Positions 17,745 through 30,479 of a stretch of 64,000 nt of DNA are shown here, in pieces. The notes below the pieces were generated by a model. It was not told where the DNA came from, ran no database searches, and saw only the letters and a list, made by a program, of their open reading frames with translations. Made by a program: the position numbers and the translations under genes. Source of the stretch: Amoebidium appalachense (lineage: Eukaryota > Ichthyosporea); NCBI GenBank assembly GCA_963693365.1, contig CAVNZM010000002.1:11222001-11286000 (forward strand), in the 5' to 3' direction. The stretch's first letter is position 1. Every line of letters begins with the position of its first letter.

Positions 17745-18615
17745 AAAGACATAGCACTCACCACCTCCTTGAGTGAGTCCACCACACTAGCCAGCCCTCC
17801 AATATCGTTCCATCCCGTCGTCAGGGTGCTTGGGTCCACAATCTCACTGGCTGCACAGGTGCAGAGGCAAACAGATGGGTTAGTGAAAGAGGCGCGATGG
17901 TCAATGAGTTAGAAGCCGTAACATTGAAAATTGGCAGGCTGAGTGCCTCCCCCCCCCCCCCCCCCCCCCCCCCCCCCGCCGCCGCCGGCCCCTGGAGACA
18001 CACATACATTAGTGTGAGCGCGCACAAATACACCTGTAATAGAAGGGGGAAGGTGAAGGGAGGGGGAGGGGGAGAGGGGAGGGGGGTCATGTCGACACCA
18101 CAAGGCCCCAAGAAAAATATTTGTCGCCCCCCCCCCCCCCCCCCCCCTCCCCCCCCCCCTTCAACTGAAACACCACCACCACCACCACCGCGAAACACAC
18201 CCAAAACCAATCAATAATAACAATAGAAAATAATGCCAAAGGGCCCACACACCTATGACCAGCTCATGTTCGTCCAGAGTGCAGTTGTTATCTCTAAGCC
18301 GCTGCACCACAAACCCAGGCAGGCTTGCGGGTTTCTTGCGCCGGGTAGGGTCGAGGCTATCCAGGGCCCAGCGTAGGGTGAAGTAGGTCAATATGGGTGC
18401 AGCTATGAGGATAGCCACGTCCAGGGCTGTGGGTGGTTGGTTGGTTGTGTGGGTGGGTCGGTGGGTGGGTCGGTGGGTAGATGGGTGGGTGGGTGGGTGG
18501 GTGGGGGGGGGGGGGGGGCAGAAGAGGGGACAGAAAGGAGTTAAAATAGGTGGGCCGGGGAAGGGGGTGGGGGGGAGGGGGGGGAAAGGGGGGCAGTTCT
18601 CTTGGTACATGCACC

Positions 18616-18674
<59 letters not shown>

Positions 18675-18700
18675 TGTGTGTGTGCAATCCATGACGTGTA

Positions 18701-18793
<93 letters not shown>

Positions 18794-19640
18794 TTGTTGT
18801 CCTGTGTATGAATGTCTAAACGGCAGTGAGCTCGGGGTGCAGGTACGTTAGCACACGTCGGGGGGGGGCACACAGATAGAATAAGTGAAACAGTCCTTTC
18901 AGAAGTAATAGTGCAAGTATACGCGTGTGTATTTTTTTTGTGGGGGGACGGAGGAAGGGGGGAGGGGGAGAGGAAACAGGGTGACAGACAGGTTGAAGCG
19001 GAAAGGGGGGGGGGAGGGGGGGAGAGGGGGGAGAGAGAGAGGAAGCCGGGACAACAAGCAGGCAATAAAAGTAATTGGCTTGATTGTATAGGGAACGTGG
19101 GCCCCAGACTGGTGGTGGAGGGGTGATCGGGCACCCTTTTTGTGTCTACGTGGGGCCAGGGGAAGGGAGAAGGGTGGGTGGGTGGGTGGGTTGGGTTGGG
19201 TTGGGGTGGGGGTTGGGGGGGGGAACTTAGCTGCAAAAGGAACGAGAGAAAGGGTAAATTGAACGCGTGGAGGACATCTAATATTGAGGGAGTTCTGTGC
19301 ACCACAGGCAGCCTTTCGGTGTAGTATGCGTGGTATGCCAAGACCCGTTTCGCTTCTCTAAGCATGCAACAACTTCGTAACCCCTCCCCCCCACTCCCTC
19401 CACCCCACAACAAAACACACACAAACACACGCTTCCGCGCCTTCAACACTACCCAAATCTCCCCCCCTCGCTCACTTCCTCTCTTTCCCACCCCTCCCGC
19501 CCTCTAACCCTGGACCCTACCACAACTAACGTCAATGCCATGACAGGCATCAGTCCAGCCACCAAACGCTCAGTCCAGGAGCAAGCCACGCGCCACACCA
19601 CGCAGCCTTGCCCCCCACCTGTGACTCTGGCTTGTGGCAT
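11408..19640 (-). CDS. ATAD1: Msp1/ATAD1-type outer-membrane AAA ATPase, 11 exons
   Basis: Membrane-anchored AAA+ ATPase that, in its family, extracts mislocalised tail-anchored proteins from the mitochondrial outer membrane or peroxisomes. Exons in coding order: 19619-19640 (tentative), 18253-18426, 17762-17850, 16966-17032, 16495-16563, 15304-15435, 14921-15060, 14111-14250, 13260-13303, 12232-12292, 11408-11543. All introns are GT-AG, and codon phase agrees at every junction. The exons sum to 1074 bases (357 residues plus stop); from memory, human ATAD1 has 361. A single hydrophobic segment (residues about 10-24) is followed by SLDPTRRKK. Walker A GPPGCGKT is at 123-130, Walker B IIFIDEID at 178-185 (split by an intron), sensor-1 GATNRP at 225-230 and the ILRRM arginine-finger region at 237-241. 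[10 protein letters not shown] follows in the small helical domain. The first exon (MPQARVT) rests only on phase, position and length, so the start is uncertain. The rest is secure. Confidence 0.93.
11964..12063 (+). repeat. (ACGC)n microsatellite in an ATAD1 intron
   Basis: About 24 tandem ACGC units, flanked by ACAC on one side and by a CACC tract with several (ACCC) units on the other. It lies in the last ATAD1 intron (11544-12231). A second ACGC array lies at about 53116-53170 in an RDR intron. Confidence 0.95.
13205..13251 (+). repeat. Poly(T)-poly(G) junction tract
   Basis: About 33 T followed by about 16 G. It lies eight bases beyond the 3' edge of the 44-base ATAD1 exon, on the downstream side in gene sense. 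Read along the ATAD1 transcript it is C16 then A33, immediately after the donor site. Confidence 0.9.
13474..13542 (+). repeat. Three tandem copies of a 23-base unit
   Basis: TTAACGACTCTTCCTATTCA plus TAC, then a copy with GGCCC and a copy with GACCC in place of GACTC. The period is exactly 23, with two variable positions. It sits inside an ATAD1 intron (13304-14110). Confidence 0.9.
15438..15528 (+). repeat. (CG)n-(TG)n compound microsatellite
   Basis: About 16 CG repeats joined to about 26 TG repeats, directly abutting an ATAD1 exon (exon start 15435 on the minus strand). The acceptor TACAG is followed almost at once by the repeat, so the intron's 3' end is (CA)n(CG)n in transcript sense. 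There is no pyrimidine tract between repeat and acceptor. Confidence 0.9.
17509..17742 (+). repeat. A-run, GA and G-run compound tract
   Basis: A13, then GA repeats, then G runs alternating with GA repeats, ending in about 100 bases of GA. It lies in the ATAD1 intron between exons 17762-17850 and 16966-17032. The same A, GA, G order is seen at 60588-60815. Confidence 0.9.
18619..18791 (+). repeat. Two long (TG)n tracts
   Basis: TG repeats at about 18619-18686 and 18704-18791, separated by a short unique spacer. They lie in the first ATAD1 intron if the tentative first exon at 19619-19640 is right. Confidence 0.95.
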
Positions 19641-22266
19641 GGTTGCTGGTGGGGACCCCTATCGGGCTGCTCCTTATGTGCTGTCTTTACACCCTCCTTG
19701 CACAGACACTAAACTCAGACACAGCTCAGAAAAGTAACACCACGTGCACTGCAGTCTGCCGTACATGCGTTGTGACACGCGTGCCAAGTGCATCAGGTTC
19801 CAAGTTGGGGTGCCGGTCTGCATTCCAAAGAGATGGAAAAGATAAGCATTAGCCTAATATGGAAGGTGTTTTCCAGACCGTCTGCTGGGCATCACATGCC
19901 CCACATTGAATTCTCTTGTACATGTACGGAGGTCCTGCATAACGAAAGCACCCTAATATTACATTGTAAAAGCGAGGGAAAATATTGTGGGAGTGAGTTC
20001 TGAGTGGAGCTGCACAAGTGGTTAGCTATAGAGAGTCAGACTGTTGCCGGCAGCTGTCTTTTTTTCAGAGGGCCGTGCAGCTGGCCGGGCCGTCTCCGAG
20101 ACCGAGCCAATCGAATCTCACAGCAATTCGAATAACCTTATTTGGTTCTCGGAATTCCGTTGATCCTCAGGGTTCGAATTGACGGTCAAACGAATGCTCA
20201 AACCCTCTCTCAGTCATACCCTGCGCTTGCAGCTTGTAAATATTGTATAGAATCGCCGAAGTTTGCACTACAAGACAGCGTCAAAAGTAATTCAAAATTA
20301 CATTTCCCTCAGGGGCTGTGTACTGTATAACGTAACACCTGATTCCACACCTTCCAAAGTTGCACGATAAAACTGACATCGATCAGATAAGAATGGCTTA
20401 CCTACATCTGCCGCGTTTTTATCCGGGTTGCGTTGCGATCGAAAACTAAAAGTTTGACACTGTCGAGCTGGGCCAAGTCAACGCGTTCACACAACACAAC
20501 ACCAAAGCTGGCAACCTAATATTAGTTGTTATTGGGGCCAAAAAAAACACAAAAGCACACTCCGCCGTCACCTCACTACTGTGTGTCAAGACACAGGCAG
20601 GTTAAACATAGCCGGGAGCTTTAGGAATCACTAAGAGTTTGGCTAGCCCATCCCTCTTTGCCGTCCATCAGTAAAGGCGGGGACAGCGGAAATTGGAGGC
20701 AACACAGGTGGTAGCTCTACAGTCGCCTGCAAGTTGTGGCGTGTCGCAGCGCATGTGTAAACGTTTATGAAGGTACGCAGTCAATTAGCATTACTTATAT
20801 GTGCAGGTCGCTCTACGCGTTCGTACGTTCTTGCATGCTCTCACGCATTGTAGCGCACCGCACCCAACCCTCGTTGATTGTCTCCCCCCCCCCCCCTTCC
20901 CCTCCCCCCCTCCGGTCGCGAATGCGTACTTGGTACTCTGCAACAAACTCCAACCCCCTTTCCCAGAATACACGCATGCACACGCACTCGCGCACACGCA
21001 CGTACGCAGACACATACACACCAAACACACGCACACAAACACTACAACACACACGCACCCACCCACATACACATAGACGTACGCACCCACACGTACACAC
21101 ACACACGCACACAAACCCAAACACACGAAAGATACACGCGAGCGCGCACGCGAACGTTCGCGTGGGCTCATGCGTACACACACATCCACACAGACCTAGA
21201 AACACACACGCAAGGCACACGAACACCTGTGACCGCGCATGCGCACTTCACTCACCAACTCACGCCAACATACACGCCCGCAACACTTCCACTCACATGC
21301 CACTCACACCTACACTCATTCACACGCCATTTAGTTGTTCCTTCTGGGTTAGCTTTAGTTTTCCCCACCGCTTCTTTGCGTGTGCCAATTTGTCTTTTGT
21401 CCGTCGTGAATCCGTACTTGGTACTCTGTCACGTGCCCCCCCCCCCCCCCCCCTCCCCCCTTCCCCCCCCCCCCCCCCTCCCCCTTCCGCCCCTCCTTTA
21501 CACGTGCTATTCTATGTTTGTCCGTCGTGAATCCGTACTTGGAACTCTGTAGCGCATTCCCCCCCCTTCCCCCCCCCCCCCCCCCCCTCCCCTCCCCCCC
21601 CCCCCCCCCCCCCCCCCCGCCTCTGAGGATGGATCTGGTATGATGCATAGTTGTGTGTTCTTTGCAGTCGATATTGTGTTATGTGTCGTGAGTATGTGAG
21701 TCGAACTCTGAAACACATTATTACCCCCCCCCCCCCCCACCCCCCTAGCTCCTTGTCCTAGGAACTGAATATGTTGGATACTCTCCTCCCTATGTTTGTG
21801 TGTCCTGCACAACGCGTTTCTTTGTGCTCCCACTTACCGTGAAATACATCCCCCCCCCCCCCCCCCTCCCCCCCCCCCCCCCCAAAAAAAAAAAAAAAAA
21901 AAAAAACGGCAGAGCCTTCTAAAAGGCATGCACACAACCCACGTGCGCTTTCTCTATGCCATACTCAACAAAATACCACACATCCTTTCTCCTGCAACAC
22001 ACCGAATCGTGACTGGAATAGCGCCCACCCAGCTGAACTTGCCCTCTTCCTTCCCTCTCCTCACCCCCCCCCCCCCCCCCCCCACCCCCCCCCTCCTGCC
22101 TGCCCCTCCTCTCCCCCCCCCCCACGTCAACCCCCCCCCCCCCCCCACCCACAGAAAAAGCTCTTCCCATCCCTTTCTCCCCCCCCCCCCCCTCCCCCCT
22201 TTTTTGTTCTTTACCCGTGATGCTAACAAAACATCATGTACGCAGCCGAAGGGTGCTCACAGGAAG
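19641..22266. other. Intergenic region between divergent ATAD1 and MYPT-like genes
   Basis: 2.6 kb separates the tentative start of the minus-strand ATPase from the plus-strand ankyrin gene, so both promoters should be here. The left part (19700-20730) is complex sequence with little repeat. The right part carries CA-rich DNA, three or four copies of a short CGTACTTGGTACTCTG element (20918-21725) and large C runs. No TATA box or other core promoter element was convincing. Confidence 0.5.
21854..21906 (+). repeat. Poly(C)-poly(A) junction tract
   Basis: C runs followed by about 24 A. Same polarity as at 2291, 9090, 16350, 25404 and 53850. Confidence 0.9.
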
Positions 22267-23720
22267 ATGCAGCGCCTAATGGGCACTGTGCTCTCTCTCG
22301 GGGACCTACTCATTGACCCTGCAAAGGCAAGGAGGCGGCAGCAGGTAGAGCAGTGGAGGGAATGGGACCAGTCACAGCCCAGCCCGGATAGGTCCCCGGC
22401 TGCCCTGCGCTTCAGCTTGCAAGACACACTAATGAGCGCTGTAGGTGGTCCCTGCGTGTTTTTTGTGTGTTTCTGTGTGTGTGTGTGTGTGTTGGGGGAG
22501 GGGGGAGGGGAGGGGGGAGGGGGTGGGGAAGGTAGGGGACGGGGGCAGGGACATGAGGGAGAGGAGACGGGAGGGGGCTTGATAACAGTTGAAAATGTGG
22601 TGTCGCAGCTTAGGCTTAATTGAGAGGTGGGAATTGGTTATGTTTTACAGGGATTGGGAGGGAGACTTGGGGGGGAGGGGGGAGGGGGGGAGGAAGGAGC
22701 AGAGCGGTCTGAGAGTATTCTTTTCATTTTCCCTGTATTTCCCCTCGTCCCCCATCCCCCCAGCCCCCCCCATCCCCCCACCAACTCCCCTTGCTCCCCC
22801 ATCCGGTTGTTCACAATAACTTCAAAAATATCCCCCCCCCCCTCCACACATCACCACACCCCCACACCTCCTTACATCCACCACCGGATTTCCCAAAGCG
22901 CACACCCATTGGCCTCTGCGTTACTTTCGCTTCCACCCAACCTCTGCAAGGGTCTCTTGTTTCTGCCTCCACACTCTTCCTTATTTTAGCCTTTTTCTGT
23001 CATCCGGCACATGTGCGCGCACACTCACACACACACACCACAGACGCCCACGTACACGCACAAACACAAACACGCACACGCACATGCACGCACGCACACG
23101 CACACGCACATATGCACATGCACAAAATCACACATACATTCCACCACAGTCCCTCCCCCCTTCCCCCCTCCCCGCCCCCCAAAAGAAAAAGAAAAAAAAA
23201 AAAAGAAAAAAGCCACCCCCCCCCCCACACACAGACACACCCATGCACCATTCCATCCCACACGTCCCCCTCTGCCCCTCACCCCTTATTCCTACACATG
23301 CAATATCATGCATTCACCCCAATTCATAGCCATCATGCTTTACTGACGCACTCCTTTCCCCTCCCACACCGCAGGTGATTGAAAACGACATAGCGTCAGT
23401 CAGCAGTGCATTGAAGGAGCAGCACATAGACCTTTCACGTGTGCGCACAGGAAACCACGGGCTCAGCCTGTTGCACCAGTGTGCCGCCAGAAATCTGGTG
23501 GAGATGGCCGGCCTGCTGCTGGCTCACGGCATAGACCTGGAGGTCACAGATGTGCTGGGCTGGACTGTACGTAGTGTGTGTGTGTGTGTGGGTGGGTGGG
23601 TGGATGGGGGGGGAGGGGGGGGGAGGGGGAGAGAGAGTGAGGGGGGGGGGGGGGGGGGAGGGGGGGAGGGAGGGTAAGGGTGGGTGTGTGTTTGGGGGGG
23701 GGGGGGGGAGGGGGGGATGG

Positions 23721-23756
<36 letters not shown>

Positions 23757-23817
23757 TTCGCGTGCGTGCCTGCATGCCTGCGTGGGTGCGTGTGTGCGTT
23801 TTTTTTTTTTTTTTTTT

Positions 23818-23848
<31 letters not shown>

Positions 23849-24357
23849 GGGGAGGGGGAGGGGGGGGGGGGGGGGGGCTAAGTGCATTGCTCCTGCTTCC
23901 GCGCCATGTGTAGATGGTGTAGTAGGTGGTTAATTGGGCATGGGCTGGCGGGCACCGGGGGGGAGGGGGGGATACTGAGTTACACTTGTCGGTAATCGTC
24001 ATGGTTGGAGTAAGTAATACTTGGGCCCCTGGTATCAGTTGTGTGTGTAGGTGTGTGGGATAGGGCTAAGGTTGAGGGGGTGAGGGCTGTCTGTAGGTGG
24101 TCCCGTTGTTGCCGTGCATGTTTGCAAATGTTACTTGCAGGGACTTGGTAAATTGGACCTTGGCAATATGCTTCTTATTTGTCTTGATTCTGCATTCCAC
24201 GGCCCGTTCTCCTACTCTTAATGTACCCCCTCCAACCTTCTTTTGCCTGTCCACCTCGGAACATTGTGTGTGGGTGAGTCACCCATGCACACACGTAGAC
24301 ATGCACGGTCACTCACCTACTGGCTTTCTTACACGCACACATACACACACGCGCGCG

Positions 24358-24391
<34 letters not shown>

Positions 24392-25216
24392 TATGCCTAC
24401 CCCCCCCCCCCCCCCCCCCACCCACCCACACACACATACACACAGGCGCTCCACACAGCGGCAGCATACGGGCAACGTGAGATGCTTGTTGTACTTCTTT
24501 CTAGGGGCGCCGATGTGCTTACATGCAGCTATGACGGCAGGGTGGCCTGTGAGGTGGTGTGTTCGGTCAGTGGGGAGGTGGGCGGGAAGTCTGCCCTGGT
24601 CCTCAAGGACGACATCACAGAGGTGCTGTGGGCTCACATGCGGGTACGTGCAGTGAGAGTTGGTGGTGGCGAGGGGAGGGGGGAGCCGGGGGAGGGGGGG
24701 GGGGAGGGGGGGGGGGGGGGGGGGCACCAGCAAGGGGGAGAGGGGGGGAAGGGGGGATCGGGAAGGAGCTGGTTGGGAAAGTGGTTGGAATTTGAGGGGA
24801 TGAGGGGGAGGTAACAGGGCAGGGGGCAGAGGGCCCGGGCGGAGTTGGGGGAGGGAGGGGGGTTGGAGGGGGGGGGGGGGGGGGGGGGGGGGGGTTGGTT
24901 AGGCGTTCAAATGGGAATGAAGGTAGGAAGGGTAGAACTCTGGAGAAGGGAAAGAGGAGATTGGGAGGGCGGGGAGGGGTGGATGGTGGTGGTGGTGGTG
25001 GTGATGTGTGTGTGGGGGGGGGGGGGGGGGGGGTTTACAAGAGGGAGATCCTGCATGATAAGATGTGCATGGGTGTGGTGGTTATTAAGGGATTTGAGTA
25101 CCTCTGTATCCTAAGAGTTTGTGTGTTGACGATTGGAAGGTGTGGCGCTTTCTATGTGAGCCTTGCGAGAGGTAAATGGTCGATGTGCGAAAAGGTGGTT
25201 GGGTGCGTGAGGCGTT

Positions 25217-25247
<31 letters not shown>

Positions 25248-25404
25248 GGGAGGGGGGGGGGAGGTAAGTGGCAGTGCTTTTGACGGTGTCTCCCAGTGCT
25301 TATTTGCTCCCAAGCATTTTTTAACTTAATGACACAACCACCTTACTCGTGTTAAACGTCAACACACTAATCCCTCGTGCACACACACGGTTACACATGC
25401 CTAC

Positions 25405-25435
<31 letters not shown>

Positions 25436-25531
25436 AAAAAAAAAGGCTACACACACACACACACGCACACGCACACACGCACATACACATACATACTCAC
25501 TCACACCCCTCTCCCTTCTCCTCCCCCCCCC

Positions 25532-25566
<35 letters not shown>

Positions 25567-26423
25567 ACCAAACACACACACACACACAGGAACGTGGTGT
25601 AGATTCAGCCGTCAAACTAGCCGAATACAAACAGACGGCAGAAAACGATCTCATAGTACACATCAAGGCTATAGCCGCCACACACCGAATAGTCAAAGGC
25701 CAAAATCCGGCCAACCAGCCACAAGACTGGATTGGTCGCAGGCTATCAGCCAGCCCAAACCCAGACGAGCAACTTGCAGAGAAGGACGAAAATACCCCCG
25801 CCGACGAATTACAACCGGAAACACACCCATTAATACAAAAACCTACATCCACAGCCCCAGATTCGTCCAGCCCCGAACCTAACCCTTCTGTTAACGGGTC
25901 GGTGTGCGAGTGCCCACCACCCGATTCGAACCAACCCGTCAGCCCGAACGGGTACGAAGACACGTGCGCACACTGCTCAGCACGCAGGCAGAGCCTCAGT
26001 GTAGCCCTGCAGGCAGCAGAGATGCCACCAGACGGTGTGCCCCCTTTGCCCCGCACGGTGTCTTTTGCGCTTGCAGGGGATGGGGGCAAGGAGGTGTGGG
26101 AGATAGACGGGGAGCTTGAGGATACAGGGGTCACCCTGCTGCATCTGTGCGCACATAGGGGGTGGCGCAGGGCCGGGGAGGTATTGCTAAAGCTCGGTGC
26201 AGACCCGAATTCAAGAGGTGGGTGTTTTTCTCTGTTGGGTTTGTTTTTGGTGGTGTGTTGCGGGACTCTTGGTGTGTGGTTGTGTTTGCATGTATGCTGT
26301 GTGTCTTGGACCGAGAGCCTTTGTACGTTCTATTGTGTCCAATTCTCACGTGCACGTCGGTGTGTTCACTTACCCTGTGTTCATGTATGGGTGATTGTGA
26401 TATGGTAGGTGCATGTGCCCAAC

Positions 26424-26458
<35 letters not shown>

Positions 26459-27646
26459 CACACACGCACACTCTTACGCACACACGCACGCACTTACGCA
26501 CGGAAGCACGTACGGCCGTCACCCGCGCATGCACATATACACTGCCCACCCGCATTGTAAGAAGAAGGATGCACATACCCTGCATTCCTACTTGTCTGTC
26601 TTGGTTGTGTACTTGGCACTCTGCAACACATTTTGTAACCCCACACCTGCACATGCACACGAGAACACTCCCCTCTCTCTTTTTGTGCCTTCTGACATTG
26701 TAGCATCATAGCTGAGACAGGTCGACTCACCTACTGCTGTTAAGGCAAAGGACGGGTTGGAACACGTGAGAGAGACGAAGAGGGCAGATCGTCCTCTTTT
26801 TGTAAACACATAGGAACCCTTACTGACGGTGGTGCATGTTCAAATGCTGCCTGCGTAATTTTTTTTATGTCGGTCTTGCAGTTTATTATTATTTTTTTTC
26901 TTCGCTTTTATGCCTGCCACCATCTCTATGCATATATACCCCCCCCCCCCCCCCCCCCCCCCCCCCGACCCGTATATGACGTGCCTCCCTCACGAGGACG
27001 GGCTCCACTTATTATGTGTGCTCTTTATGGGTACTTTGTACTCCGTATTCTGTTGTTAGTTGTGAATGGTGCTTCGTACCCAATGGCGCATTCGAATCCC
27101 TTCCCGACCCACTCGCCACCACCACACACGTTTTTTTTTTCTTGCGCATGAATGTTATTACGGAAAGGCTTCTGTTTGCCCCTACTATGCCTTTGGTTTT
27201 CTTGTTACACTTGTACGGTACCCCTTCTGTCTGTGTGTGTGCGTGTGCGCGTGCATGCGAGTGTGTATTGGGTGTGTGTGTGTGTGTGTATGTGTGCTTG
27301 TGTGCATGTGTGCGCGCGCGTGCGCGCGCGTGTGTGTATATGTGTGTGTGTGGTGTGTGGTGTGTGTGTGTGGTGTGTGGTGTGTGTGGGTGTGTGCGGG
27401 GGGGAATGGGTGTGTGCGGGGGGAAGTGGGGAGGGGGGGGGAAGGGGGGAAGGATGGTACTAACAAGGACATAAAATGCACCAGATGCTGACGGGTGGAC
27501 ACCTCTGCACGTGGCAGTGTACCACAACAGACCAGGTGGGTTGGGAGGGGTTGGAGTGCAGGCAGGTCGGCCCGATGTGTGCGTATGACACGTAGTGGTT
27601 GTGGGGCAGTCTGTGTGTGAGTGTGTTTGTGTGTGTGTGTGTGTGT

Positions 27647-27686
<40 letters not shown>

Positions 27687-27894
27687 GAGGAGGAGGAAAG
27701 GTGGAGGTGGTACCAAATGGACAAAAAGATAGGTGGAGGATAAGCATAGGGTAGGAGTGCCTTGTGTCTTTGTGGAGGGTGAGGGGGGCACAAGTGTATG
27801 GATATGGAGATGAAGTGTGTAGCTATGGATGGTATGGGTGAAGTGTATTTGCTAGCTTTAGTCAGCTCCATAATAATTGTCGAATTCTTCCCCC

Positions 27895-27928
<34 letters not shown>

Positions 27929-28251
27929 AGGGCCCAAACTTTATTACCGCAGACACACAGGCCACACACACATGCCACACACACACGCCACACACGTCCA
28001 CACACACACACACACACATGCACGGTCACGCACACACACCCACACCCACATCCATACCTACACGCACAGAGTTTGTGCGGCTGCTTGCGTGCAATGGGGC
28101 GGACACGTCCCTGCGCACGGCGGACACGCACGAGACCATCCAAGACATAGCGGGCAACGGGGGCAGCGCCCGGCAGGGAATGAAGGAGAGGCGCATCCGC
28201 CTGCTGCGCTACACACGTGCATCCCAGGCAGAGTTCTCGAAGGGCTTCTAG
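22267..28251 (+). CDS. MYPT/TIMAP-like PP1 targeting subunit, ankyrin repeats, 6 exons
   Basis: Likely targeting subunit of protein phosphatase 1. Exons: 22267-22440, 23375-23566, 24446-24643, 25590-26217, 27485-27535, 28070-28251. All introns are GT-AG, every junction keeps phase, and the total is 474 residues. It has the family layout. An N-terminal basic helix ([11 protein letters not shown]) comes first. Ankyrin repeats follow (about 59-152, with [11 protein letters not shown] and [12 protein letters not shown]). Next is a helical linker beginning [14 protein letters not shown], comparable to the MYPT segment after repeat 3. A low-complexity S/P/N-rich insert fills about 215-340. Two more repeats follow ([11 protein letters not shown], about 367-397; [13 protein letters not shown], about 398-433). 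The usual RVxF-type docking site before repeat 1 is degenerate (ALRF). A consensus RTVSF lies at 343-347, just before the second ankyrin block. The ATG at 22267 is the first in the exon that fits the family N-terminus; an upstream exon is possible. PPP1R12 versus PPP1R16 cannot be decided. Confidence 0.88.
23735..23878 (+). repeat. GTGC repeats, T-run and G-run in a MYPT-like gene intron
   Basis: TGCG units (about 23720-23760), then about 28 T followed by G runs broken by a few A. It is part of the G/T-rich first half of the intron 23567-24445. Confidence 0.85.
25404..25444 (+). repeat. Poly(C)-poly(A) junction tract in a MYPT-like gene intron
   Basis: About 21 C then about 19 A, upstream of a further CA/C-rich stretch that runs to the acceptor at 25588-25589. 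Confidence 0.9.
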
Positions 28252-30479
<2,228 letters not shown>

